DNA from: an uncultured Pelagibacteraceae bacterium
GTDB lineage: Bacteria > Pseudomonadota > Alphaproteobacteria > Pelagibacterales > Pelagibacteraceae
Direction of reading: 5' to 3'
NCBI GenBank assembly: GCA_902624185.1
Contig: CACNWU010000007.1
Location: 1 to 40,717 of the forward strand
DNA length: 40,717 nt
The notes under the pieces were generated by a model. That model made no database searches, was not told the DNA's origin, and worked only from the letters and a program-made list of their open reading frames with translations. This document shows positions 33,908 to 40,717 of this stretch, piece after piece. Made by a program: the position numbers and the translations under genes. Each line of letters starts with the position of its first letter. Position 1 is the first letter of the stretch.

Positions 33908-34954
33908 CTAATTAAATGATATTGATGTTAACTCATACAAGCGACTGATGGTTCTTTTAAAAGTTTCAGGCATATTTTTGTTTGATTTGATTGATTCTAA
34001 ATCTAATTCGGAGGTAATCATTAATGGAATCTTTTTTTCGTAAACAATATCAATTAAAGTGATAAATCTTTGTTGTTGATTTGAATTATTTTCATTAAAG
34101 ATTGGTAGATTTTCTAAAAAAATGAAATTACTATTATTTGCAATATTTACATAATCCTCAGATCCTAAATTATTGTCACATAATTCCTTAAAATCAAATT
34201 TAACAATTTTCTCGTAAAAATTTTTTATTTCAAAGCGACGTCCTTTAGTCTCTAAAACTTTTAAACTTTTTTTTTTATTTTTTGTGATTATTCTAAAAAA
34301 TTTATTAAATTTAAAATTTGTCGATTTATCTAAGGGATATAAAAACCTTTCTGAATTAGAATTTTTACTTGATCTATAATCTTCCTCTATAAATAATTCA
34401 TTCTGATAACAATTATTTTCTAAAATCTTTATGAACGGAATAAATTGATCTCTTTGCAAGCCATCTTTATAAAGATCATTAATTTTTATATTTGAAGAAA
34501 AAATTACTTTGATTTTTTCATCGAATATTCTTTTAAATAATCTTCCTAAAATCATTGCATCAACAATATTTGTTACCTGGAATTCATCAAAATATAAAAT
34601 CTTAGCTTTATTGTTTAAATCCTTCACGAAATCATCAATTCCATTTTCTTTATTCTTATTTTCGAAAATAAAATCATGAAATTTTATCATAAATTCATTA
34701 AAATGAAGTCTCAGTTTTTTTTCTTTTAATTCATCAAAAAAAAAATTTAATAGCATAGTTTTACCTACGCCAACATCTCCTACTAAATAAAAACCCATCT
34801 TATTTTTTTTTCTATTGAAAATCTTTTGGAATATTGATTGATTAAAATTTTTTAAATAAAAAATTTTAAGTAAATCAATTATTTGTAACTGATTTGAATT
34901 GACTTCGTAATGGTTTTTTTCACAGTGCTCTAAAAATAATTTACTCAAGTTCAT
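33908..34954 (-). CDS. zapE: ZapE/AFG1-type P-loop ATPase
   Basis: 348 aa. Walker A GDVGVGKT (59-66) and Walker B LYFDEF (about 120-125) followed by QVTNIVDAMILGRLF are characteristic of the ZapE/AFG1 group. FSSNIKINDLYKDGLQRDQFIPFI is the sensor-1 region. In E. coli ZapE acts on the FtsZ ring during stressed growth; in mitochondria AFG1 helps quality control. The gene start overlaps the cupin-like gene's end by 14 bp. It is more Asn/Lys-rich than average for the family, in keeping with low GC. Confidence 0.92.
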   Translation of the reverse strand: MNLSKLFLEHCEKNHYEVNSNQLQIIDLLKIFYLKNFNQSIFQKIFNRKKNKMGFYLVGDVGVGKTMLLNFFFDELKEKKLRLHFNEFMIKFHDFIFENKNKENGIDDFVKDLNNKAKILYFDEFQVTNIVDAMILGRLFKRIFDEKIKVIFSSNIKINDLYKDGLQRDQFIPFIKILENNCYQNELFIEEDYRSSKNSNSERFLYPLDKSTNFKFNKFFRIITKNKKKSLKVLETKGRRFEIKNFYEKIVKFDFKELCDNNLGSEDYVNIANNSNFIFLENLPIFNENNSNQQQRFITLIDIVYEKKIPLMITSELDLESIKSNKNMPETFKRTISRLYELTSISFN

Positions 34955-35378
34955 TTTTCTTTTTTAGTTCAACTCCATATTCTGATCTAGGTCCTTTTCT
35001 TAATCCAAAAGGACCTGGTATAAAAATTGTCATTGGTTTACTTCCTTTTTTTAGATCGACTCTATGAAATGTGTTTGCTGACCTAAATCCAATATACCCT
35101 GGGTTTCTCCAAAATTTTCCTTTTTGAGTCGTCTCCCAATATCCACCTTTAATAATTATTGTTATATAGGGACACAAATGATTATGAACTCCTTCACCAT
35201 GGTCATCAGCTAACATTTCATGAATTAAAATATTAAATGGAAACCACCTAGGTCTATTTCTAAATAAAACATAATATCTATTCATCCATGGTTTTGCTAA
35301 ATCGAATCTTTTATGCGAAGGCCCTCTATCTAAAACTACTTTTTTTCGCCCCAACAAACTAAGTAATTTTAAAAACAT
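34941..35378 (-). CDS. Cupin-like hypothetical protein
   Basis: 145 aa, no signal peptide. Residues about 50-120 look like a small cupin barrel: ILIHEMLADDHGEGVHNHLC (His-rich, with H-N-H as a possible metal site), YITIIIKGGYWETTQKG, GYIGFRSANTFHRVDL and MTIFIPGPFGLRKG. It is not assigned to a named family. The 3' end overlaps zapE by 14 bp, and it starts directly at the bamB stop, so it belongs to the minus-strand run led by the YfgM-like gene or acnA. Function unknown. Confidence 0.65.
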   Translation of the reverse strand: MFLKLLSLLGRKKVVLDRGPSHKRFDLAKPWMNRYYVLFRNRPRWFPFNILIHEMLADDHGEGVHNHLCPYITIIIKGGYWETTQKGKFWRNPGYIGFRSANTFHRVDLKKGSKPMTIFIPGPFGLRKGPRSEYGVELKKKNELE

Positions 35379-36683
35379 TTAATTTATTTTAATTATCTCA
35401 TTGTCTTTAATAACAAATAATTTTTTACTATTTACATATGGTCTTGAAATATTACTCCTGCTTGCCTTATAAATAAATTTTTCTTTACCATTTTTAATAT
35501 CAATTATAATTATTTGGCCTTGGTTTGTAGTTGCATAAATATTATTTTTATTTAGTACAAAACCATTGATTGAAATTTTTTCTCTTTTTTTAATTTTAAA
35601 ATTTTGAAGTATGTCAGTTATTCTTATTATATCTCCAGTATCTTTATTTATGACATACAGATATCCTTTTGAAGAAATAGTTAAAATTAGTTTTCCAGCA
35701 ACTATAGGCCTTAAATTAGAATTAATATTTTGTGACCAATTGACTAAACCATTATTTTCATCAATAGAATAAAAATTATTTTTATTATTAGAGAAATAAA
35801 TTTCATCGTCATTTAATACTATATCTGACGTTTTAATTAGATATGATTTTATACTTTCAGCATAACTCACAGTAGGCGTTATCCAAAATAAATTTCCATT
35901 AAATTTATTTAGAGCAATTAGTTCTCCTTTTGAATTATTGAAAATAACTTTATTTTTACTTAAAACTACAGATTTTCTTTTTTGAGAATTTATCAATTTG
36001 TTTTCACCCTCAAACTTCCATATTTTTTCTCCATCCAGAGCAGAAAAACAAATAAATGTATTATTTGCATCCAAAACATAAAATCTATCATCTTCGATTT
36101 TAATTTCAGATATAAAGGAAACCTCATGGTCATTTCTCCATAATAATTTTCCATCATTTAAGTCAATTAAAAATATTTTAGAAAGACTATCAACAACTAG
36201 CAATTTATCATTAGAAGAAAATAAATTTAATAAAGGTCTTAGTTTTTTTTCTTTCTTGTTGTAGTAATTAACCTTCCATACAATTTCTGATTTATTGTTG
36301 AACCTAATTATTGAGCCTTTTTTATCAAAAAATATTATATCATTTTTAAAAAAGACCAGCTCAGGTTCAAATTGATCAAAATATTGAATTTTTGAAAATT
36401 TATATTTAAAAAGTTTATCTAGTTTTAATGATAAATCAGAAATCCCCAGATTATTCTGATTTGTGTTAATTATTTTTTTGTTATCATTAGTAATTTGTAT
36501 TACTAAATCTTTATTAAATTCATTTTCATTAAATATATTTTCTTGAAATAATTCTTTTATATTTTCTTTTTTTTCATTCAATTCAGATAGTTTTTTTTCT
36601 TGCGTCCAAATACCCGACTTTGTATCAAAGGAACAATGATTAATTAGAAAGAGTATTAAAAAAAAATATATATTCTTATTCAC
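35379..36683 (-). CDS. bamB: BamB-like beta-propeller protein (outer-membrane assembly)
   Basis: 434 aa. The N-terminal MNKNIYFFLILFLINHCSF looks like a lipoprotein signal with Cys17, but the lipobox INHC is atypical. The rest is made of repeating PQQ-type propeller blades, each with a 'DGKLLWRND' or 'NGLVNWSQN' turn: LNDGKLLWRND, LDGEKIWKFEG, FNGNLFWITP, ENNGLVNWSQN, KDTGDIIRI. The layout fits BamB, the scaffold lipoprotein of the BAM complex that folds outer-membrane proteins. Its upstream neighbour is YfgM-like and overlaps by 8 bp, the same pairing as in E. coli (yfgM-bamB). Confidence 0.85.
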   Translation of the reverse strand: MNKNIYFFLILFLINHCSFDTKSGIWTQEKKLSELNEKKENIKELFQENIFNENEFNKDLVIQITNDNKKIINTNQNNLGISDLSLKLDKLFKYKFSKIQYFDQFEPELVFFKNDIIFFDKKGSIIRFNNKSEIVWKVNYYNKKEKKLRPLLNLFSSNDKLLVVDSLSKIFLIDLNDGKLLWRNDHEVSFISEIKIEDDRFYVLDANNTFICFSALDGEKIWKFEGENKLINSQKRKSVVLSKNKVIFNNSKGELIALNKFNGNLFWITPTVSYAESIKSYLIKTSDIVLNDDEIYFSNNKNNFYSIDENNGLVNWSQNINSNLRPIVAGKLILTISSKGYLYVINKDTGDIIRITDILQNFKIKKREKISINGFVLNKNNIYATTNQGQIIIIDIKNGKEKFIYKASRSNISRPYVNSKKLFVIKDNEIIKIN

Positions 36684-37317
36684 TTAGATCTCTATTAAGT
36701 CTTTTTTGGGCTTCTTTAACAATATCTTGATTTGCATTGCTAGTGTTTATTATTTGATTGAAAAATTCTTTTGATTTTTGTTTTTCGTTTTTAGAATAAA
36801 AATATTCAGCAACAAGATATAATGCATGCGACTTCCATACACTATCTGAATTCAATACAGGCTTAAGTGTTCCTAATAATTCATTTTCATTAAAAAAATC
36901 AGCGTTATAGAGTGCTTTTTTATAAATTATCAAATTTTTTATTTCGTCTTCCAAAGATGTTTTGTTAATCAATACCTCAAAAAGATTATTTACCTGTTGT
37001 CTTTCTTTTAAGTTATTATCAATTATAAAGTAAAGAGCTAGAGGTGAATATGTTGAATCTTTTTTTTTGACTACTGTGCTTAGTAAATCTCTTGCTCCAT
37101 CTAAATCTCCATTAGAATGATAGATTACAGCTTTATTATAAACTTCAGAGATCTGTTCCCTTTTTGTATCTTTGAAAATTTTAAATCCAAAAAAACCTAA
37201 AAAAATAATAATAATTACTATAAATGATGTAATTATTTTTTTTCTATTATTAACAAAAAAATCTTTTATTTTTTCATCTCTAGTTTTCTTATCAATTATT
37301 GAAATTTCTTCATCCAT
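36676..37317 (-). CDS. YfgM-like TPR membrane protein
   Basis: 213 aa. One membrane helix at about residues 28-47 (KIITSFIVIIIIFLGFFGF) follows a charged cytoplasmic N-terminus (DEEISIIDKKTRDEKIKDFF). The periplasmic part has alpha-helical TPR-like repeats (VYNKAVIYHSNGDLDGARDLL; LYLVAEYFYSKNEKQKSKEFF). E. coli YfgM has this topology, works with the SecYEG/PpiD chaperone network, and is encoded just before bamB, as here. It starts 3 bp after the acnA stop, so it may be cotranscribed with acnA. Confidence 0.8.
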   Translation of the reverse strand: MDEEISIIDKKTRDEKIKDFFVNNRKKIITSFIVIIIIFLGFFGFKIFKDTKREQISEVYNKAVIYHSNGDLDGARDLLSTVVKKKDSTYSPLALYFIIDNNLKERQQVNNLFEVLINKTSLEDEIKNLIIYKKALYNADFFNENELLGTLKPVLNSDSVWKSHALYLVAEYFYSKNEKQKSKEFFNQIINTSNANQDIVKEAQKRLNRDLSE

Positions 37318-37319
37318 AA

Positions 37320-39989
37320 CTAAATCATATTTCTTAAAACGTATTGCAGTATTCCACCATTTTTGTAGTACTCTAATTCATTTTTGGTATCTATCCTACA
37401 TAATGTTTCTATTTTTTTAATCTCTCCTGATGCATATTTAATTTCAAGAGTTACTTTATCAGAAGGATTAATCCCTTTTTCTATTTCATTTACACTAATT
37501 AATTCTGATCCGATTAAATTTAAATTTGTCCTATTAATATTGTTAATGAATTGCAAAGGCAAAATTCCCATACCAATTAAATTTGATCTATGAATTCTTT
37601 CAAAACTTTCAGCAATTACTGCCTTTACGCCCAATAGTTTTGTTCCTTTTGCTGCCCAATCTCTTGATGATCCAGTTCCATATTCTTTTCCACCTATAAC
37701 AACTAAATCTGTACCCCTTTTTTTATATTCAACAACTGCATCATAAATTGGCATAACTTTTTGTTCTGGATAAAGTTTTGTAAAACCACCTTCTGTTCCA
37801 GGTGCCATCTCATTCCTAATTCTTATATTTGCAAAGGTACCTCTCATCATAACCTCGTGATTTCCTCTTCTTGAACCATAAGAGTTGTAATCTTTAGGTA
37901 AAATTTGATGTTTCATAAAATATTCTCCTGTAGGACTTTCTTTTTGGATATTACCTGCTGGAGAAATATGGTCAGTCGTTACCATATCACCTAGAATTAA
38001 TAATGGTCTTGCATCCTTTATTTCTTTAAAACCTTCGGGTTCATCTGAAAGATTATCAAAAAATGGTGGTTTTTTTACGTAAGTTGAATTGTCTTCCCAC
38101 TTGTAAATGCTACTTTTTTCAGTTTTTATTTGTTGCCATTGTTTTGGTCCTTCCGAAACATTTGAATATCTTTTAATAAACATATCTGCGCTTAAAGATA
38201 ATTTAAGAGTTTCTTCAATCTCTTTATTAGATGGCCAAAGATCTTTCATAAGTATATCTTTGCCGTATTTGTCTTTACCAAATGAATCTTTATATAAATC
38301 AAAGTTCATATGACCAGCCAATGCATAAGCTACAACAAGTGGTGGTGATGCTAAATAATTCGCTTTTATATGAGGTGAAATTCTTCCCTCAAAATTTCTG
38401 TTACCAGACAAAACTGAAACTGCATAAATATTTTCATTTTGGATTGCTTTAACAATATTTTCATCTAATGGTCCAGAGTTTCCTATGCAAGTTGTACAAC
38501 CATAACCAACTAAATTGAATCCAAGTTTATCCAAATAAGTATTTAATCCTGCCTTTTCTAAATAGTCAGTAACTACTTGAGAACCTGGTGCCAAGGAAGT
38601 TTTTACCCATGGTTTTACTTCAAGGCCTAATTCTACAGCTTTTTTCGCTAGCAAACCAGCTCCAATGAGAACATTTGGGTTAGAAGTATTCGTACAAGAA
38701 GTTATTGCAGCAATTAAAATTGAGCCATCTTTAATCTCAAAATCTGTGTTGGGGACTTTAGAAATAGAGAAATCTTTTTTTTTGGTAATTTCTTTAAAAC
38801 TTTTATTAAAACTAGTAGAGGCGTCAGTTAACAAAACTTTATCTTGAGGTCTTTTGGGTCCAGAGATTGTCGGTACTATTGTAGACATATCTAAAGTTAA
38901 AGTATCAGTAAACTCAATCTCATCACTAGCCCATAAACCTTGTGCCTTAGCATACTCTTCAACTATTTTGACTGTGTTTTTATCTCTTCCAGAAAATTTA
39001 AGATATTTAAGTGTTTCATCGTCTATTGGAAAAAAACCACAAGTAGCTCCATATTCAGGTGCCATATTTGCAATTGTTGCTCTGTCGGCTAATGTTAAAT
39101 TTTTTAAACCATCTCCATAAAATTCTACAAATTTGCCCACTACACCTTTGTCTCTTAACATTTTAACAACAGTCAAAACTAAATCAGTTGCAGTAGTGCC
39201 CTCTGGCATTCTATTTTTTACCTCAAAACCTATGACCTCAGGGATTAGCATTGATATTGGTTGGCCAAGCATGCCCGCTTCTGCTTCAATACCGCCAACA
39301 CCCCACCCTAGCACTGATAAACCATTTACCATCGTAGTATGACTATCTGTACCTACCAACGTGTCTGGAAACAAATAGTCATCATCATTATACTTTGCTG
39401 ACCAAACAACTTTTGATAAATATTCTAAATTTACTTGATGACATATTCCTGTGCCAGGTGGAACTATTCTAAAATTATTAAATGCTTGTTGTCCCCACTT
39501 TAAAAAAGAATATCTTTCTCCGTTTCTATTAAATTCAATCTCAACATTTTTATCAAAAGAGTCTGATTTTGCAGATTGGTCTACTTGAACAGAGTGATCT
39601 ATTACAAGATCAACTGCAGAGAGTGGATTGATAGTATTTGGGTCCTTGTTTTTTTCTTTAACAGCTTCTCGCATTGCGGCTAAGTCGGCTACTGCTGGTA
39701 TTCCAGTATAGTCTTGAAGCAAAACTCTAGCAGGCCTATAAGCTATTTCTGTTTTAGATTTTTTTTCTTTAAGCCAATTTTTAATTGCTTCGATTTGATT
39801 TTTAGTGACTGATAAATCATCCTCATATCTTAAAAGATTTTCTAGTAGCACCTTAAGAGATTTGGGTAATTTAGAAATGCCACTTAAACCATTATCTTCT
39901 GCTTTAGTTAGAGAGAAAATTTTATATTTTTTTTCATTAATCCTTATATCTGATAATGAATTATACGAATTTTTTGTCCCTGGTTTCAT
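37320..39989 (-). CDS. acnA: Aconitate hydratase A
   Basis: 889 aa, the IRP/AcnA length. The three iron-sulfur ligands are visible as Cys432 (AAITSCTNTSNP), Cys498 and Cys501 (GCTTCIGNSGPLD). Other hallmarks are GTDSHTTMVNGLSVLGWGVGG, SGNRNFEGRISPH and VIGGKEYGTGSSRDWAAKG (swivel domain). It isomerises citrate to isocitrate in the TCA cycle, and via its 4Fe-4S cluster can sense iron/oxidative stress in some bacteria. It ends 3 bp before the LysE gene's stop side and precedes the YfgM-like gene by 3 bp; the whole 33485-40583 run is one strand. Confidence 0.97.
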   Translation of the reverse strand: MKPGTKNSYNSLSDIRINEKKYKIFSLTKAEDNGLSGISKLPKSLKVLLENLLRYEDDLSVTKNQIEAIKNWLKEKKSKTEIAYRPARVLLQDYTGIPAVADLAAMREAVKEKNKDPNTINPLSAVDLVIDHSVQVDQSAKSDSFDKNVEIEFNRNGERYSFLKWGQQAFNNFRIVPPGTGICHQVNLEYLSKVVWSAKYNDDDYLFPDTLVGTDSHTTMVNGLSVLGWGVGGIEAEAGMLGQPISMLIPEVIGFEVKNRMPEGTTATDLVLTVVKMLRDKGVVGKFVEFYGDGLKNLTLADRATIANMAPEYGATCGFFPIDDETLKYLKFSGRDKNTVKIVEEYAKAQGLWASDEIEFTDTLTLDMSTIVPTISGPKRPQDKVLLTDASTSFNKSFKEITKKKDFSISKVPNTDFEIKDGSILIAAITSCTNTSNPNVLIGAGLLAKKAVELGLEVKPWVKTSLAPGSQVVTDYLEKAGLNTYLDKLGFNLVGYGCTTCIGNSGPLDENIVKAIQNENIYAVSVLSGNRNFEGRISPHIKANYLASPPLVVAYALAGHMNFDLYKDSFGKDKYGKDILMKDLWPSNKEIEETLKLSLSADMFIKRYSNVSEGPKQWQQIKTEKSSIYKWEDNSTYVKKPPFFDNLSDEPEGFKEIKDARPLLILGDMVTTDHISPAGNIQKESPTGEYFMKHQILPKDYNSYGSRRGNHEVMMRGTFANIRIRNEMAPGTEGGFTKLYPEQKVMPIYDAVVEYKKRGTDLVVIGGKEYGTGSSRDWAAKGTKLLGVKAVIAESFERIHRSNLIGMGILPLQFINNINRTNLNLIGSELISVNEIEKGINPSDKVTLEIKYASGEIKKIETLCRIDTKNELEYYKNGGILQYVLRNMI

Positions 39990-39992
39990 AGT

Positions 39993-40583
39993 TTATATAT
40001 AAAATGTAATTATGCTCAAAAGAAGAAGCCCTGACATAGCATAATTAAAGTACTTAATAAATTTATCATTTGTCGCAAATTTCCTTAAAAATTTACCTAT
40101 AAATGTCCATAACGTAATACTTGTTGATGAAAATAAGAAAGCAAGAAGAACTACTTGAGTCGCATAATTTATATAATTTTCTCCTAATTCAACATAAGTA
40201 GAAACTACTATAATAGCTACCATTACACCTTTCGGATTAAGATATTGAAAAAGAAATGTTTCTATAAATTTAACTGGATTTTCTTTTTTGGTTTCACCTG
40301 AATTTGTTGATAATGCAATTTTATATGCCAAATAAATAAGAAACAATGTTCCAAGGTATTTAATTATAATTTGTATTATTGGAAACAACTTAAATACATT
40401 GATTAAACCAATAGTTAAAAAGATAACCAATGAAGTGAAACCTAAAGTTACTCCAAGAATATGCGGAATAGTTTTTACAATTCCAAAATTAAAACCTGAG
40501 TAAGAAGCAACAACATTATTAGGCCCTGGTGTATAAGCTGTAACAAACCAAAATAAAGCAATCGATAAAATCTCAGGATGCAT
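39993..40583 (-). CDS. LysE-family amino-acid exporter
   Basis: 196 aa with about six hydrophobic segments. The N-terminal FWFVTAYTPGPNNVVASYSGFNFG is the LysE/RhtB signature, followed by PHILGVTLGF and FLFQYLNPKGVMVAIIVV. These proteins export basic amino acids, threonine, homoserine or related compounds across the inner membrane; the substrate is unknown. The start lies two bases after the stop of the upstream gene (40586), and acnA begins 3 bp downstream of its end. Confidence 0.88.
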   Translation of the reverse strand: MHPEILSIALFWFVTAYTPGPNNVVASYSGFNFGIVKTIPHILGVTLGFTSLVIFLTIGLINVFKLFPIIQIIIKYLGTLFLIYLAYKIALSTNSGETKKENPVKFIETFLFQYLNPKGVMVAIIVVSTYVELGENYINYATQVVLLAFLFSSTSITLWTFIGKFLRKFATNDKFIKYFNYAMSGLLLLSIITFYI

Positions 40584-40585
40584 AT

Positions 40586-40717
40586 CTATGCTATTGGCAA
40601 TCCATTTTCAGATTTTTGAGATGGATGAACTAAAATTACTTTTCCTTCTTCATCTATAGAGCCCAAAATCAAAACTTGAGAAATTACACCTGCAATATTT
40701 TTTTCAGCAAAATTGCA
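40586..40717 (-). CDS. Unidentified protein, C-terminal end only
   Basis: An open frame enters from the right edge on the minus strand and stops at 40586-40588. The 43 visible residues (ending in ENGLPIA) contain AGVISQVLILGSIDEEGKV and LVHPSQKSENG. This is too little for an assignment. It ends 2 bp before the LysE start, so the genes are probably cotranscribed. Confidence 0.5.
   Translation of the reverse strand, partial: CNFAEKNIAGVISQVLILGSIDEEGKVILVHPSQKSENGLPIA

Noticed and set aside
1-40717. tRNA genes, IS elements, prophage or CRISPR arrays
   Set aside because: Gaps between genes are all short and contain no tRNA T-loop pattern, no transposase or integrase gene, and no regularly spaced repeats.

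Overview
The window looks like a piece of a SAR11 (Pelagibacterales) chromosome. It is very AT-rich and tightly packed: neighbouring genes often touch or overlap (TAATG stop/start fusions, 4-14 bp overlaps), and converging genes end within a few bases of each other. The gene content fits a streamlined marine alphaproteobacterium living on methylated amines and one-carbon units. No tRNA, rRNA gene, IS element, prophage or CRISPR array was found. Names come from motifs and family knowledge read by eye; no database search was possible.

Layout. (1) 1-2045: the end of an Asp/Glu racemase-like gene, a small unknown gene, a small lipoprotein and an EamA-type exporter. (2) 2051-7157, minus strand: a four-subunit sarcosine-oxidase-type complex, order B-D-A-G. 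(3) 7285-10732: formate-tetrahydrofolate ligase, a class I glutamine amidotransferase and a GpsA-like dehydrogenase. (4) 10813-20650: a trimethylamine/TMAO module with trimethylamine monooxygenase (tmm), a TMAO-type ABC importer (tmoX, tmoV, tmoW), TMAO demethylase (tdm) and a small putative winged-helix protein. Three small envelope genes, one with MORN repeats, sit between tmoX and tmoV. (5) 20731-30571: an amine-glutamylation module with an FAD amine-oxidase-like enzyme, a glutamine-synthetase-like ligase of unknown amine specificity, mgsABC (N-methylglutamate synthase type), an unknown 138-residue protein, an Amt transporter with a tiny membrane protein behind it, and a second ligase of the GlnT/GmaS type. 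(6) 30575-33343: a diaminopropionate ammonia-lyase-like enzyme, a photolyase, and a Cys-rich mini-protein behind a Fur-box-like palindrome. (7) 33485-40717, minus strand: YjbQ, ZapE, a cupin-like protein, BamB, a YfgM-like protein, aconitase, a LysE exporter and the tail of an unidentified gene.

How the genes may work together (inference from known pathways): TMA is oxidised to TMAO by Tmm or TMAO is imported by TmoXVW. Tdm splits TMAO to dimethylamine and formaldehyde, and its C-terminal domain can pass the formaldehyde to tetrahydrofolate. Methylamine would be glutamylated by GmaS, converted to N-methylglutamate by MgsABC and oxidised by a SoxBDAG-like complex (MgdABCD in other bacteria), returning glutamate and another one-carbon unit. 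Fhs links formate and formyl-tetrahydrofolate. No dimethylamine monooxygenase (DmmDABC) was recognised, so the DMA-to-MMA step is either elsewhere or done by an unassigned enzyme here.

The least understood parts are the FAD enzyme plus second glutamine-synthetase-like ligase feeding mgsABC, the small proteins linked to mgsC and amtB, the envelope genes inside the tmo locus, and the regulatory sites noted below.
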